Assembly: GCF_003027925.1 (NCBI RefSeq)
Contig: NZ_PYPS01000033.1
Location: 1-64,000, forward strand
DNA from: Micromonospora sp. RP3T
GTDB lineage: Bacteria; Actinomycetota; Actinomycetes; Mycobacteriales; Micromonosporaceae
DNA length: 64,000 bases
Direction of reading: 5' to 3'
Of this stretch, positions 15,774 through 24,530 are shown one piece after another; position 1 is the stretch's first letter; each line of letters begins with the position of its first letter. Made by a program: the position numbers and the translations under genes. The notes under the pieces were generated by a model, which worked only from the letters and a program-made list of their open reading frames with translations, searched no databases and was not told the DNA's origin.

Positions 15774-15855
15774 AAGGAGGGGCCCCTTCTTAACAGGGGA
15801 GTGTTAAGAAGGGGCCCCTCCTCTACCAGAGGCGTTAAAAGGGGGCCCCGCCTTA
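15774..15855. repeat. GGGGCCCC palindromic repeat, copy 2 (triple)
   Basis: Longest copy, with three palindromic cores: GGAGGGGCCCCTTCTTAAC, then GTTAAGAAGGGGCCCCTCC, connector TCTACCAGAGGC, then GTTAAAAGGGGGCCCCGCC ending TTAC at 15855. It lies between the convergent phoU and gpmA genes; the gpmA stop is two bases away. The first two modules face each other and can form one long hairpin around AGGGGAGT. Confidence 0.85.
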
Positions 15856-15857
15856 CA

Positions 15858-16625
15858 TCAGCGGCCCTGGTTGGCTACGGCGGCGGCAGCCGTCTTGGCC
15901 GCCTCGGGGTCCAGGTAGGTGCCGCCGAGCACCTGGGGGCGCAGGTCGGCGTCCAGGTCGTAGCGCAGCGGGATGCCGGTCGGGATGTTCAGCTTGGCGA
16001 TGGCCTCGTCGGAGATCTGGTCGAGGTGCTTCACCAGGGCGCGCAGTGAGTTGCCGTGCGCCGCCACCAGCACCGTCCGGCCGGCCAGGATGTCCGGCAC
16101 GATCGAGTCGTACCAGTAGGGCAGCATCCGGTCGACGACGTCCTTGAGGCATTCGGTGCGCGGCATCAGCTCGGTCGGCAACAGCGCGTACCGGGGGTCG
16201 CCGACCTGCGACCACTCGTCGTTGTCGTCGATCGGCGGCGGCGGCGTGTCGTACGACCGGCGCCAGAGCATGAACTGCTCCTCGCCGTACTCGTCCAGGG
16301 TCTGCTTCTTGTCCTTGCCCTGGAGCGCGCCGTAGTGGCGCTCGTTGAGCCGCCACGACCGGCGTACCGCGATCCAGTGCCGGTCGGCGGCGTTCAGCGC
16401 CAACTCGGAGGTGCGGATCGCCCGGCGCAGCAGGCTGGTGTGCACCACGTCCGGCAGCAGGTCGTGCTCACGGAGCAGTTCGCCGCCGCGCCGCGCCTCG
16501 GTCTCGCCCTTCTCGGTCAGGTCGACGTCCACCCAGCCGGTGAAGAGGTTCTTGGCGTTCCAGTCGCTCTCGCCGTGCCGCAGCAGGACCAGCGTCCCGA
16601 TGGTGGGCCCTTCGCTCGCAGTCAT
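15858..16625 (-). CDS. gpmA: 2,3-bisphosphoglycerate-dependent phosphoglycerate mutase
   Basis: About 255 residues; interconverts 3- and 2-phosphoglycerate in glycolysis. The phosphohistidine motif LVLLRHGESDWNAKNLFTGW is at residues 10-30; RAIRTSELAL, RSWRLNERHYGALQG and AAHGNSLRALVKHLD hold the other active-site residues. Start at ATG 16625 (MTASEG) is preferred over ATG 16634 because GCAGGA lies at proper distance. The neighbourhood gpm - phoU/senX3-regX3 is the mycobacterial order (Rv0489-Rv0491). The TGA stop is two bases from a GGGGCCCC repeat. Confidence 0.96.
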   Translation of the reverse strand: MTASEGPTIGTLVLLRHGESDWNAKNLFTGWVDVDLTEKGETEARRGGELLREHDLLPDVVHTSLLRRAIRTSELALNAADRHWIAVRRSWRLNERHYGALQGKDKKQTLDEYGEEQFMLWRRSYDTPPPPIDDNDEWSQVGDPRYALLPTELMPRTECLKDVVDRMLPYWYDSIVPDILAGRTVLVAAHGNSLRALVKHLDQISDEAIAKLNIPTGIPLRYDLDADLRPQVLGGTYLDPEAAKTAAAAVANQGR

Positions 16626-16775
16626 GCCGATCATCCTGCCGTACCGGCCCGGCGGACACGCGGGGACCGGTGGTGACGACCACCACGTGGAAATGCGGGT
16701 GACCGGCGTTCCGGCAGGCTACTAAGTTGTAAGGCGTCTGAGTTTGATCGGTCATTACCAACGGGGGCGTCGGGG

Positions 16776-18101
16776 ATGCGGACGGTACGGGGCTGGTTCC
16801 GGGACACGGCGGGCGGCTTGCCGCGTTCCTTCTGGTACCTCTGGACCGGCACGCTGATCAACCGGCTCGGCTCGTTCGTGCTGATCTTCCTCGCGATCTA
16901 CCTGACCCGGGAGCGCGGTTTCTCGGCGGTCCAGGCCGGCCTGGTGATCGGCCTCTGGGGCGTCGGTGGGGCGATCGGCACCACGGTCGGCGGCACGCTC
17001 ACCGACCGCTGGGGGCGGCGGCCCACGCTGCTGACCGCGCACCTCGGCGCGGCCACCATGATGGTCGGGCTCGGCCTGGCCCGCCCGCTCTGGGCGGTGG
17101 CGGCGGGCGCGCTGCTGCTCGGCCTGTTCGCCGAGGCGGCCCGTCCGGCGTTCGGCGCGATGATGGTCGACGTGGTGCCGGAGTCCGACCGGCTCCGCGC
17201 GTTCTCGCTCAACTACTGGGCGATCAACCTCGGCTTCGCCTGCGCCGCCGTGCTGGCCGGGCTCGCCGCCCAGGCCGGGTACCTGCTGCTCTTCCTGGTG
17301 GACGCGACCACCACGCTGGTCACCGCCTTGATCATCTTCACCCGGGTCAAGGAGACCCGGGTCGCGCCGACGGTCGTGGTCGCCAAGGGCGCGGCGGTTC
17401 CGGCCGGCGCGCTGCGCACCATCCTCCGGGACCGGGTCTTCCTCGGCTTCGTGGCGCTCAACCTGTTCGCCGCGCTGGTCTTCCTCCAGCACATCTCGAT
17501 GCTGCCCATCGCCATGGGCGACTCCGGGCTCAGCCCGGCCACCTACGGCTCGGTGATCGCGCTCAACGGCGTGCTCATCGTGGTCGGGCAGCTCTTCGTG
17601 CCCCGGCTCATCTCCGGCCGCAGCCGGTCACACGTGCTGGCGCTGTCCGCGCTGATCATGGGCGTCGGGTTCGGGCTGACCGCGTTCGCGGACACGGTCT
17701 GGCTCTACGGCCTCACGGTGCTCATCTGGACGCTCGGCGAGATGCTCAACTCGCCCTCCAACGCCACCCTGATCGCGGAGCTGTCGCCGGCCGCGCTGCG
17801 CGGTCGCTACCAGGGCGTGTTCTCCCTCTCCTGGCAGCTCGCCGGCGCCAGCGCGCCGATCCTCGGCGGCCTGCTGCGGGAGCAGGCCGGCAACACCGCG
17901 CTGTGGCTGGCCTGCGCCGCGATCGGCGCGCTGACCGCGATCACCCACCTGGTCTCCGGTCCGGCCCGGGAACGGCGGGCCGCCCAACTCCGCACCACCG
18001 GCACCCCGGTCACACCGGTCACCCTCACCCGCACCCCGGCGCCGGAGTCGGCCGAGGCCGCGGCGGCGTCCCCAGCCGCACCGGTCCGGGCCGGTTCCTG
18101 A
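16776..18101 (+). CDS. MFS transporter (drug exporter-like), first of a tandem pair
   Basis: 441 residues with about 12 predicted membrane helices. The loop 2-3 signature is GGTLTDRWGRRPTLL (family GxLaDrxGrRxxl), and WAINLGFACAAVLAGL matches helix 5. The cytoplasmic C-terminal tail is Pro/Thr/Ala-rich. The start MRTVRGWFRDTAGGLPRSFWYLW closely resembles that of the next gene, so the pair arose by duplication. Substrate unknown. An AT-richer stretch (16719-16763) upstream may hold the promoter; I cannot assign boxes firmly. Confidence 0.85.
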   Translation: MRTVRGWFRDTAGGLPRSFWYLWTGTLINRLGSFVLIFLAIYLTRERGFSAVQAGLVIGLWGVGGAIGTTVGGTLTDRWGRRPTLLTAHLGAATMMVGLGLARPLWAVAAGALLLGLFAEAARPAFGAMMVDVVPESDRLRAFSLNYWAINLGFACAAVLAGLAAQAGYLLLFLVDATTTLVTALIIFTRVKETRVAPTVVVAKGAAVPAGALRTILRDRVFLGFVALNLFAALVFLQHISMLPIAMGDSGLSPATYGSVIALNGVLIVVGQLFVPRLISGRSRSHVLALSALIMGVGFGLTAFADTVWLYGLTVLIWTLGEMLNSPSNATLIAELSPAALRGRYQGVFSLSWQLAGASAPILGGLLREQAGNTALWLACAAIGALTAITHLVSGPARERRAAQLRTTGTPVTPVTLTRTPAPESAEAAAASPAAPVRAGS

Positions 18102-18136
18102 GTACGCCCGCGCGCACCCGCCACCGACCCGGTCGC

Positions 18137-18171
18137 TACCGTGTCGGAAGGAATCAGTAAGGAAACCTTCC
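18137..18171 (+). promoter_or_regulatory. Promoter with inverted repeat before the second MFS gene
   Basis: A TACCGT -10 box (18137-18142) is followed by GGAAGG (18146-18151) and its complement CCTTCC (18166-18171), and inside this by AAGG-AAA-CCTT (18159-18169). The palindromes would lie at the start of the transcript, a usual place for a repressor site. No regulator gene is adjacent. Confidence 0.45.
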
Positions 18172-18181
18172 TGGAGGACGG

Positions 18182-19432
18182 GTGCACGGCCTGCGACGCT
18201 GGTGGGACGACACGGCCGGCGGGCTGCCCGCCACCTTCTGGTACCTCTGGTCCGGCCTGCTGATCAACCGGGCCGGCGCGTTCGCGCTGCTGTTCCTGTC
18301 GCTCTACCTCACCGCCGCGCGGGGCGCCTCGCCGTCGCTGGCCGGGCTCGTCGTCGGCGCCTACGGGATCGGCGGCGCGGCCGGCACGCTGCTCGGCGGC
18401 GTCCTGGCCGACCGCTGGGGCCGGCGGGCCACCCTGCTCGCCGCCCACCTCGCCGCCGCCGGGCTGATGGCCGCGTTGGCGTTCAGCCGGCACCTGGCGG
18501 TGATCGCCGTGCTGGCCACGCTGGTCGGGGTGGCGCACTCGATGCCGAGCCCCGCGTTCGTGGCGGCCATCGTGGACGTGGTGCCGGAGGCCCGCCGGTC
18601 CCGCGCGTTCAACCTCCAGTTCTGGGCGTTCAACCTGGGCATGGCGGTGGCCTCGCTGCTGGCCGGGGTGCTCGCCGAGGCGAGCTTCCGGGCGCTGTTC
18701 CTGGTCGACGCCGGGGCCACCCTGGCGGCGGCGGTGGTCATCGCGCTCACGGTGCCGGAGACGCTGCGCCACCGTCCGGTGGTGACCCCGGAGGCGGTGG
18801 TGGGACGGCGACCCGGACTGCACACCGCGCTGACCGACCGCACCTTCCTCACCTTCGTCGCGCTGACGTTCCTGCTGGCGGTGCTGACCATGCAGACGTC
18901 GACGATCATGCCGCTGGCGATGCGCGCGGACGGCCTGCGCCCGTCCGCGTACGGGCTGGTGGTGGCGCTCGGCGGGGCGCTGATCGTGGCCGGGCAGCTC
19001 TTCGTGCCGCGGCTGATCGAGCCGTACCGGCGCTCGACCGTCCTGGCCGTCTCGACCGGGCTGATGGCGCTCGGCTTCGGCACGCTGACCGTCGCCGACG
19101 GGCTGCCGCTCTATCTGGGGGCGGCGGTGGTCTGGACCGCCGGGCAGATGCTCGCCGCGCCACCGAACGCGCAGATCAACGCGGATCTCGCGCCACCGGA
19201 GCTGCGCGCCCGTTACCAGTCGGTGTTCTACCTGACGTTCCCGGCGGCGTCCTTCGTGGCGCCGGCGCTCGGCGGGCTCAGCCTGGAGCGGCTCGGCGAC
19301 CGGCACTGGCTGGTGGTGGGCGGGCTGGGCCTGCTGGCCGCTGCCGGCCACCTGATCGTCGGGCCGCCACGGGAGCGCCGGGTCGCCGCGCTGCGGGCCG
19401 CGTCCCGACCGGTGCAGACGATCCACCGGTGA
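18182..19432 (+). CDS. MFS transporter, second of a tandem pair
   Basis: 416 residues, about 12 membrane helices. Signature GGVLADRWGRRATLL in loop 2-3 and FWAFNLGMAVASLLAG in helix 5. It shares the opening (DDTAGGLPATFWYLW) and the AAPPNAQINADLAPPELRARYQSVF segment with its upstream paralogue (SPSNATLIAELSPAALRGRYQGVF). GTG start with CTGGAGG six bases away. Unlike the first copy it has no long C-terminal tail. An inverted repeat near its transcription start suggests separate regulation. Substrate unknown. Confidence 0.85.
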   Translation: MHGLRRWWDDTAGGLPATFWYLWSGLLINRAGAFALLFLSLYLTAARGASPSLAGLVVGAYGIGGAAGTLLGGVLADRWGRRATLLAAHLAAAGLMAALAFSRHLAVIAVLATLVGVAHSMPSPAFVAAIVDVVPEARRSRAFNLQFWAFNLGMAVASLLAGVLAEASFRALFLVDAGATLAAAVVIALTVPETLRHRPVVTPEAVVGRRPGLHTALTDRTFLTFVALTFLLAVLTMQTSTIMPLAMRADGLRPSAYGLVVALGGALIVAGQLFVPRLIEPYRRSTVLAVSTGLMALGFGTLTVADGLPLYLGAAVVWTAGQMLAAPPNAQINADLAPPELRARYQSVFYLTFPAASFVAPALGGLSLERLGDRHWLVVGGLGLLAAAGHLIVGPPRERRVAALRAASRPVQTIHR

Positions 19433-19439
19433 GAACGGC

Positions 19440-19477
19440 CGAGCGCCCACCCCGACCCCCGTCGAGATGGGCGCTCG
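19440..19477 (+). terminator. Hairpin after the MFS gene
   Basis: Perfect 10-bp stem CGAGCGCCCA / TGGGCGCTCG with an 18-base loop, starting eight bases after the MFS stop. No T-run follows. A second hairpin, GCGGGCGAC / GTCGCCCGC, occupies 19497-19530. Confidence 0.65.
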
Positions 19478-19801
19478 CACCGTACGCCCGGCGGCGGCGG
19501 GCGACACTCACCCCCGTAAGCGTCGCCCGCTCGCGCCGCCGGTTTCCCCGGGCGGCACCGTCCCCCAACGGTGTGCTCCGCCCGATCTTCGCGTCGCGCC
19601 TGCGCGGATCTGATCGATCCGCCGCTCCCCCGAACGAAAACAAGCGGGACGCGGTGCAATAAAGTTAGTTCGCCCGGATTCCGGATTCAACCCGGATCGC
19701 TGTCTTACCCGTCACAGCATCCGTGTCGGGAATCCGGCTGTCCCTGCTGCGGCCTCCCGGATGGCCAACACGCGGATTCCCGCCGGCCATTCCCGTAAAC
19801 C
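19478..19801. other. Gene-free interval between convergent genes
   Basis: About 320 bases. Besides the hairpin at 19497-19530, it has a lower-G+C stretch (19660-19730) with short near-repeats of GGATTC/GAATCC. Short open frames here show no codon pattern like the neighbours. I see no gene, RNA or mobile element. Confidence 0.5.
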
Positions 19802-20776
19802 TCAGCCGTCCTCGCGATTCGGGTTCTCGGTACGGAAGAAGTTGCTCTGCCGGCCGTCCCGCAGTTGCTCCTGGTAGATCAGATTCAGCCGCCGTGAGTC
19901 GAACGTCCGGAACCAGGCGTCCCAGGTGATCTCCCGGAGCCGGCTGCTCTCCCGGTAACCCGGCAGGTTGAACGTCAACACGCCGGGCCGGTCGCCCCGC
20001 TCGGTGCCGGCGATGGTGGCCGGTTTCGCACCCCGGGCCCGCGCCCACCGCTGGATCACCTCGTGGTTGCGGGTCACCAGGCTGCGCCCCGGACGCTCCG
20101 GACGGTCCGCGAGAGACGTGATGAGCTGGGACGATCCGATCGACCGACTGGACGCCGGCCCACGCGTCGGCGCGGCCTGCGCCCGCGCCGGAGCCGACTT
20201 CCGTGCCGGCGCCGCCTTCGCCCCGGACGACGTGGCCCTGGCCCGCGCCGGTGCCGCCTTCGCGCGAGCGGGCAATGCCCCGGCCCGCGCGGGTACCGCC
20301 TTCGCGCGGGCCGGTGTCGCCTTCGCGCGGGCGGCGGTCGCCTTGGCGCGGGCGGGGGCCGCCTTGCGCGTACCCGTCGCCTTGGCCCGGGCGCCGGTGG
20401 CCCGGGTGGCCGGCGCGGCCTTGGCCGCGGAGGTGGCCTTCCGGCGGGCCGGCGTGGCCTTCCGGGCGGCGGCCTTCTTCGCCGCGGTGGTCTTCTTCGC
20501 CGCCGCCGGCCGACCGGCCGGGCCGGTGCTCCGCCGGGCCGCGCCGCCGCGCCCCTCCGCGCGCATGGTGCGCGCGAGCGTCCTCACCAGCTCCGGCTTG
20601 CGCAGCGTGGAGGTCCCGGAGACCCCGCGCCGGCGGAGCTGGCCCCGGATGTCGTCGACCTTCATCCGGGAGATCTCGGACTCCGACACCTTCGGGGTGT
20701 TCGGCGTCCGGTTACCGGTGTGCCGCTTGGTCCGGGTCGCGGTCGTGCCGCGACCTGAGCTGTTGCGCTGAGCCAT
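19802..20776 (-). CDS. Histone H1-like protein with Rho N-terminal (SAP-like) domain
   Basis: 324 residues in three parts. Residues 31-69 (SESEISRMKVDDIRGQLRRRG...RKPELVRTLAR) form a Rho_N/SAP-like nucleic-acid-binding helix pair. Residues about 80-205 are lysine/arginine/alanine/proline repeats (AKATPARAK, AAPARA), like histone H1 tails. Residues about 225-324 (HEVIQRWARARGAKPATIAGT ... ITWDAWFRTFDSRRLNLIYQEQ...SNFF) are a conserved C-terminal domain known from other uncharacterised bacterial proteins. It probably binds DNA or RNA as a nucleoid protein. ATG 20776 is supported by GAGGAG. Intact; repeats are tidy in frame. Confidence 0.75.
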   Translation of the reverse strand: MAQRNSSGRGTTATRTKRHTGNRTPNTPKVSESEISRMKVDDIRGQLRRRGVSGTSTLRKPELVRTLARTMRAEGRGGAARRSTGPAGRPAAAKKTTAAKKAAARKATPARRKATSAAKAAPATRATGARAKATGTRKAAPARAKATAARAKATPARAKAVPARAGALPARAKAAPARARATSSGAKAAPARKSAPARAQAAPTRGPASSRSIGSSQLITSLADRPERPGRSLVTRNHEVIQRWARARGAKPATIAGTERGDRPGVLTFNLPGYRESSRLREITWDAWFRTFDSRRLNLIYQEQLRDGRQSNFFRTENPNREDG

Positions 20777-20853
20777 GGGACACGCTCCTCGACAGTCCGT
20801 CCTCGGCGCGCGGCGGGTCCCGATGCTCCGCACCGCGCGAGGCGGCATACCCG

Positions 20854-21387
20854 TCAGGCGGGCCCTGAACCTCCGGCGGCCGGGCCGGCCGGGGTCGACG
20901 GCTCGAAGAGGTGGGCGAACGCGGCCAGGTTGGCGGTCGACTCGCCGCGCTTCACCCGCCACTCCCACTCCCGGCGGATGGCGGTCCCGAAGCCGATCTC
21001 CAGCATGCTGTCGAACGACTCGTCGGCATAGGTCAGCACGGAGCCGAACAGGCGGTCCAACTCGTCGGCGTCGAGCCCGGCCAGGTTGACCCGGCCGGTC
21101 AGGTAGACGTCGCCGGCCGCGTCGATGGAGAACGAGACGCCGTACATCCGCGCGTTGCGCTGCAACAGCCAGGCCCACAGCTCCTCGCGGCGCTCGTCCG
21201 GCTGGCGCATCACGAACGCCTCGATCCGCAACGCGTGCTCGCCGACGATCAGGTTGCAGATCGTCTTGAGCTTGTGCGTGCCCGGCAGGGTCACCGCGTA
21301 CGACGCCTCGCCGGTGGACTCCCACTCCAGCTCGCGCTCCGCGCAGACGGCCTCGATCAGCGCGGCGACCTCACTCGTACGGCTCAT
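20854..21387 (-). CDS. YbjN domain protein (Rv0487-like)
   Basis: 177 residues with the YbjN/type III chaperone-like fold: TSEVAALIEAVCAERELEWE, KTICNLIVGEHALRIEAFV, ELWAWLLQRNARMYGVSFSID and GDVYLTGRVNL...ELDRLFGSVL. Function unknown; relatives lie next to mshA in mycobacteria (Rv0487), as here. ATG 21387 rather than 21396 is favoured, because TAGAGT (21400-21395) ends seven bases before it, giving a leaderless mRNA. The mshA stop is 46 bases upstream, on the same strand. Confidence 0.82.
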   Translation of the reverse strand: MSRTSEVAALIEAVCAERELEWESTGEASYAVTLPGTHKLKTICNLIVGEHALRIEAFVMRQPDERREELWAWLLQRNARMYGVSFSIDAAGDVYLTGRVNLAGLDADELDRLFGSVLTYADESFDSMLEIGFGTAIRREWEWRVKRGESTANLAAFAHLFEPSTPAGPAAGGSGPA

Positions 21388-21432
21388 CGCGTCCACTCTA
21401 CGGTCGGCCGGGCCTGCTCGCCCGACGGGCGG

Positions 21433-22794
21433 TCACCAGGAGCAGCTCAGCGCCGGGTCACCGAGCCGGCCGGCCAGCCGGGCCCGGTGCTCGGTGATCG
21501 CCTCCCCGTATACCGCGAGCAGCCCGGAGACGGTCCGGTGCCAGGAGAAGTCGCGGGCGTGCCGCTCGGCACCTCGGGCCAGCACGGCGCGACGCCCCCG
21601 CTCGGGCAGCAGGCGGGCCAGGGCGTCGGCCCAGTCGACCGGGTCGTGCCCGTCGATCAGCATCCCGCTGACGCCGTCGCGTACCGCGGTGACCAGTCCG
21701 CCCACGGCGGCGGCCAGCACCGGCGTGCCGCAGGCCTGCGCCTCCAGCGCGACCAGCCCGAACGACTCGTTGTGCGACGGCACCGCGACCAGGTCGGCGG
21801 CGCGGTAGAGCGCGGGCAGGTCGTCGCCGGTCCGCGGCGGGAGGAAGCGGACCCGGTCGGCCACGCCGAGCGAGTGGGCCAGCTCGATCAGCGCGGCGGG
21901 CCGGTCCAGCCCGCTGCCGCTGGGGCCGCCGCAGATCACCACCGTCAGCTCGTCGGCGAGTGCCGGGTCCCGTTCGCGCAGCGCGGCGACGGCGCGGACC
22001 AGCACGTCCGGGGCCTTGAGCGGCTGGATGCGGCCGACGAACGCGACCACGTACCCGTCGACCGGCAGACCGAGCCGGTGGCGGGCGGCCCGGCTCGCGG
22101 CCTCCCGGTCACCGGCGGCCGGGCGGAACCGGTCCAGGTCCACGCCGGGTTCCACCACGGCCACCCGGTCGGGCTCGGCGGCGTACCTGTCGAGCAGGTC
22201 GCGGGCCTCCACGCGGGTGTTGGCGATGAGTCGGTCCGCCTCGGCGACCACCTGCTCCTCGCCGATCACCCGGGCCTTCGGCTCCGGCCGGTCACCGGCC
22301 GCGAGCCGGGCGTTCTTGACCTTGGCCAGGGTGTGCGCGGTGTGCACCAGCGGAACGCCCCAGCGCTCCTTGGCCAGCCAGCCGACCTGGCCGGAGAGCC
22401 AGTAGTGCGAGTGGATCAGGTCGTAGTGGCCGGGCGGGCGGGCCGCCTCGGCACGCAGCACGCCGGCGGTGAACGCGCAGAGCTGCCCGGGCAGCTCCTC
22501 CTTGGTCAGCCCCTCCAACGGCCCGGCGGTGACGTGCCGGACGGTCACCCCGGGCGCCATCTCGACCACCGGGGGCAGGTCACCGGCGGTGGCCCGGGTG
22601 AAGATCTCCACCTCGACGTCGGCCTCGGCCAGCCGCCGGGCGACCTCCAGGATGTAGACGTTCATGCCGCCCGCGTCGCCCGTGCCGGGCTGGTGCAGCG
22701 GCGAGGTGTGCACCGACAGGGTGGCGATGCGGCGCGGCCGGGGCCACGGCAGGGCACCTCGCTGACGACCGACACCGGTGTGCACATCCGCCAC
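21433..22794 (-). CDS. mshA: D-inositol-3-phosphate glycosyltransferase MshA
   Basis: 453 residues. First step of mycothiol synthesis: transfers GlcNAc from UDP-GlcNAc to inositol 3-phosphate. GT4/GT-B fold motifs: LSVHTSPLHQPGTGDAGGMN, VHTAHTLAKVKN, VVEPGVDLDRF, FVGRIQPLKAPDVLV and PSHNESFGLVALEAQACG (donor-binding EX7E region). Start GTG 22794 is supported by AGAGGGAG five bases upstream; GTG 22812 and TTG 22851 are in frame but lack one. Another mycothiol gene, mshD, lies at 59.7 kb. Confidence 0.95.
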   Translation of the reverse strand: MADVHTGVGRQRGALPWPRPRRIATLSVHTSPLHQPGTGDAGGMNVYILEVARRLAEADVEVEIFTRATAGDLPPVVEMAPGVTVRHVTAGPLEGLTKEELPGQLCAFTAGVLRAEAARPPGHYDLIHSHYWLSGQVGWLAKERWGVPLVHTAHTLAKVKNARLAAGDRPEPKARVIGEEQVVAEADRLIANTRVEARDLLDRYAAEPDRVAVVEPGVDLDRFRPAAGDREAASRAARHRLGLPVDGYVVAFVGRIQPLKAPDVLVRAVAALRERDPALADELTVVICGGPSGSGLDRPAALIELAHSLGVADRVRFLPPRTGDDLPALYRAADLVAVPSHNESFGLVALEAQACGTPVLAAAVGGLVTAVRDGVSGMLIDGHDPVDWADALARLLPERGRRAVLARGAERHARDFSWHRTVSGLLAVYGEAITEHRARLAGRLGDPALSCSW

Positions 22795-22965
22795 GTCCGC
22801 TCCCTCTGTCACGGTTGATGCCGTCCCGCACGACCGGCGCCTCTCGGTCAACCCGTACGCCGGGTGTCATCTTCCCCATCGGGGTTCGGAAATACCTGTC
22901 GCGGGTTCCCGGGCGTGACGGACCTCATCACGTCGCGGGCCGCGACGGCGGGAGAGAATGACCGG

Positions 22966-23730
22966 ATGACTGCAGTCGCCATCGTCACCGGAGCGTCCAG
23001 CGGGATCGGCGCGGCCACCGCCCGCCGGCTGGCCGCCGAGGGTTTCCACGTGCTGGCCGCGGCGCGGCGTACCGACCGGCTGGCCGCGCTGGTCGCCGAG
23101 ATCGAGGCGGCCGGCGGCACGGCCACCGCGGTGGCCTGCGACGTGACCTCGGACGAATCGGTCGCCGGCCTGGCCGCCGCGGCGGCGGCCGCGCCCGGGC
23201 CGGTCACGCTGCTGGTGAACAACGCCGGCGGCGCACGCGGCCTGGACCCGGTGGAGACCGCCGACGTCGGCGACTGGCAGTGGATGTACGACGTCAACGT
23301 GCTCGGCACGCTGCGGGTCACCAAGGCGCTGCTGCCCGCGCTGGAACGCTCCGGCGCCGGCACCGTGGTGATCGTCAGCTCGACCGCCGGGCACGTCGTC
23401 TACGAGGGCGGTGGTGGCTACACGGCGGCCAAGCACGCGCAGACCGCGATCGCCGGCACGCTCCGCCTGGAGTTGTGCGGCCGACCGGTCCGGGTGGTCG
23501 AGATCGACCCGGGCATGGTGCGGACCGAGGAGTTCGGTCTGGTGCGGTTCGACGGTGACGCGGAGCGCGCCGAGGCGGTCTACGCCGGCGTGGCCGAGCC
23601 GCTTGTCGCCGACGACGTGGCCGACTGCGTCGCCTGGTGTGCCACCCGCCCGCACCACGTCAACGTCGACCGGCTCGTGGTCCGCCCGCTGGCCCAGGCC
23701 GCGCAGCACAAGGTGCACCGGGTGACCTGA
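22966..23730 (+). CDS. Short-chain dehydrogenase/reductase
   Basis: 254 residues, classical SDR. NADP-type motif VTGASSGIGAATARRL at residues 7-22, LVNNAGG, catalytic Ser in IVSSTAGH and YxxxK in YTAAKHAQ. The Arg pair after the second strand (ARRTDR) suggests NADPH. Close in type to YdfG-like 3-hydroxy acid dehydrogenases; substrate not certain. ATG 22966 is preceded by GGGAGAG. The stop overlaps the methyltransferase start (TGATG), so the two genes are coupled. Confidence 0.88.
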   Translation: MTAVAIVTGASSGIGAATARRLAAEGFHVLAAARRTDRLAALVAEIEAAGGTATAVACDVTSDESVAGLAAAAAAAPGPVTLLVNNAGGARGLDPVETADVGDWQWMYDVNVLGTLRVTKALLPALERSGAGTVVIVSSTAGHVVYEGGGGYTAAKHAQTAIAGTLRLELCGRPVRVVEIDPGMVRTEEFGLVRFDGDAERAEAVYAGVAEPLVADDVADCVAWCATRPHHVNVDRLVVRPLAQAAQHKVHRVT

Positions 23731-24530
23731 TGAAGCCCCTGGGCGTCGTCACCCGGGGCACGACGAACCCGAACCGGCTCCGGCGGGTGGACAACTGGAT
23801 CGTCGAGAACTGCGGCGACGCGCTCCGCGCCGCCGCCGATCCGCTGGTGGTGGACCTCGGCTACGGCGCCACCCCGGTCACCCCGGTCGAGCTGCGGGCC
23901 CGGCTCGCGACCGGCGTCCGTGCGGACGTGCGGGTGGTCGGGCTGGAGATCGATCCGGTACGCGTGGCCGCCGCCCGGCCGGCCGCGGACCCGCCCGGGC
24001 TGACGTTCGCCCGGGGCGGCTTCGAGCTGGCCGGGTTGCGTCCCGTCCTGGTACGGGCGTGCAACGTGCTGCGCCAGTACGACGAGAGCGAGGTCGCCGA
24101 CGTCTGGCGCACGATCGTCGGGCAGCTCGCGCCGGGCGGGCTGCTGGTCGAGGGGACCTGCGACGAGCTGGGCCGGCTCGGCGCCTGGGTGCTGCTGGAC
24201 GCCACCGGCCCGCGCACGCTCACGCTGGCCGCGAAGCTGACCACGCTGGAGAGCCCGGCGTCGCTCGCCGAGCGGCTGCCGAAGGCGCTGATCCACCGCA
24301 ACGTGCCGGGTGAGCGCGTGCACGAGCTGTTCGGCGCGCTGGAGCACGCCTGGCGCTCGGCCGCCGGCTACGCCCCGTTCGGCCCCCGCCAGCGCTGGCT
24401 GCGCACCGTGGCCGCCCTGAAGGAGGCAGGCTGGCCGGTCCAGGACCGCCCCCGAGCCTGGCGCCACGGCTACCTGACCCTCCCCTGGCCCGCCGTCGCC
24501 CCCACCGACGGGGTCAGATGGTGCAGTTGA
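23730..24530 (+). CDS. SAM-dependent class I methyltransferase
   Basis: 266 residues. SAM-binding motif I is VVDLGYGATPVTPVEL, and motif II/acidic loop VVGLEIDPVRV; LAPGGLLVEGTCDELG looks like the post-motif region. Substrate unknown. The N-terminus (RGTTNPNRLRRVDNWIV) is distinctive and conserved in actinobacterial relatives as I recall. It is coupled to the SDR by a one-base overlap. Its last 17 bases overlap the 3' end of convergent murB (24514-24530), so both genes end in shared DNA. Confidence 0.8.
   Translation: MKPLGVVTRGTTNPNRLRRVDNWIVENCGDALRAAADPLVVDLGYGATPVTPVELRARLATGVRADVRVVGLEIDPVRVAAARPAADPPGLTFARGGFELAGLRPVLVRACNVLRQYDESEVADVWRTIVGQLAPGGLLVEGTCDELGRLGAWVLLDATGPRTLTLAAKLTTLESPASLAERLPKALIHRNVPGERVHELFGALEHAWRSAAGYAPFGPRQRWLRTVAALKEAGWPVQDRPRAWRHGYLTLPWPAVAPTDGVRWCS

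Noticed and set aside
16776..19432. Tandem MFS genes as part of a biosynthetic cluster
   Set aside because: No synthase, cyclase or tailoring genes nearby; neighbours are housekeeping genes.
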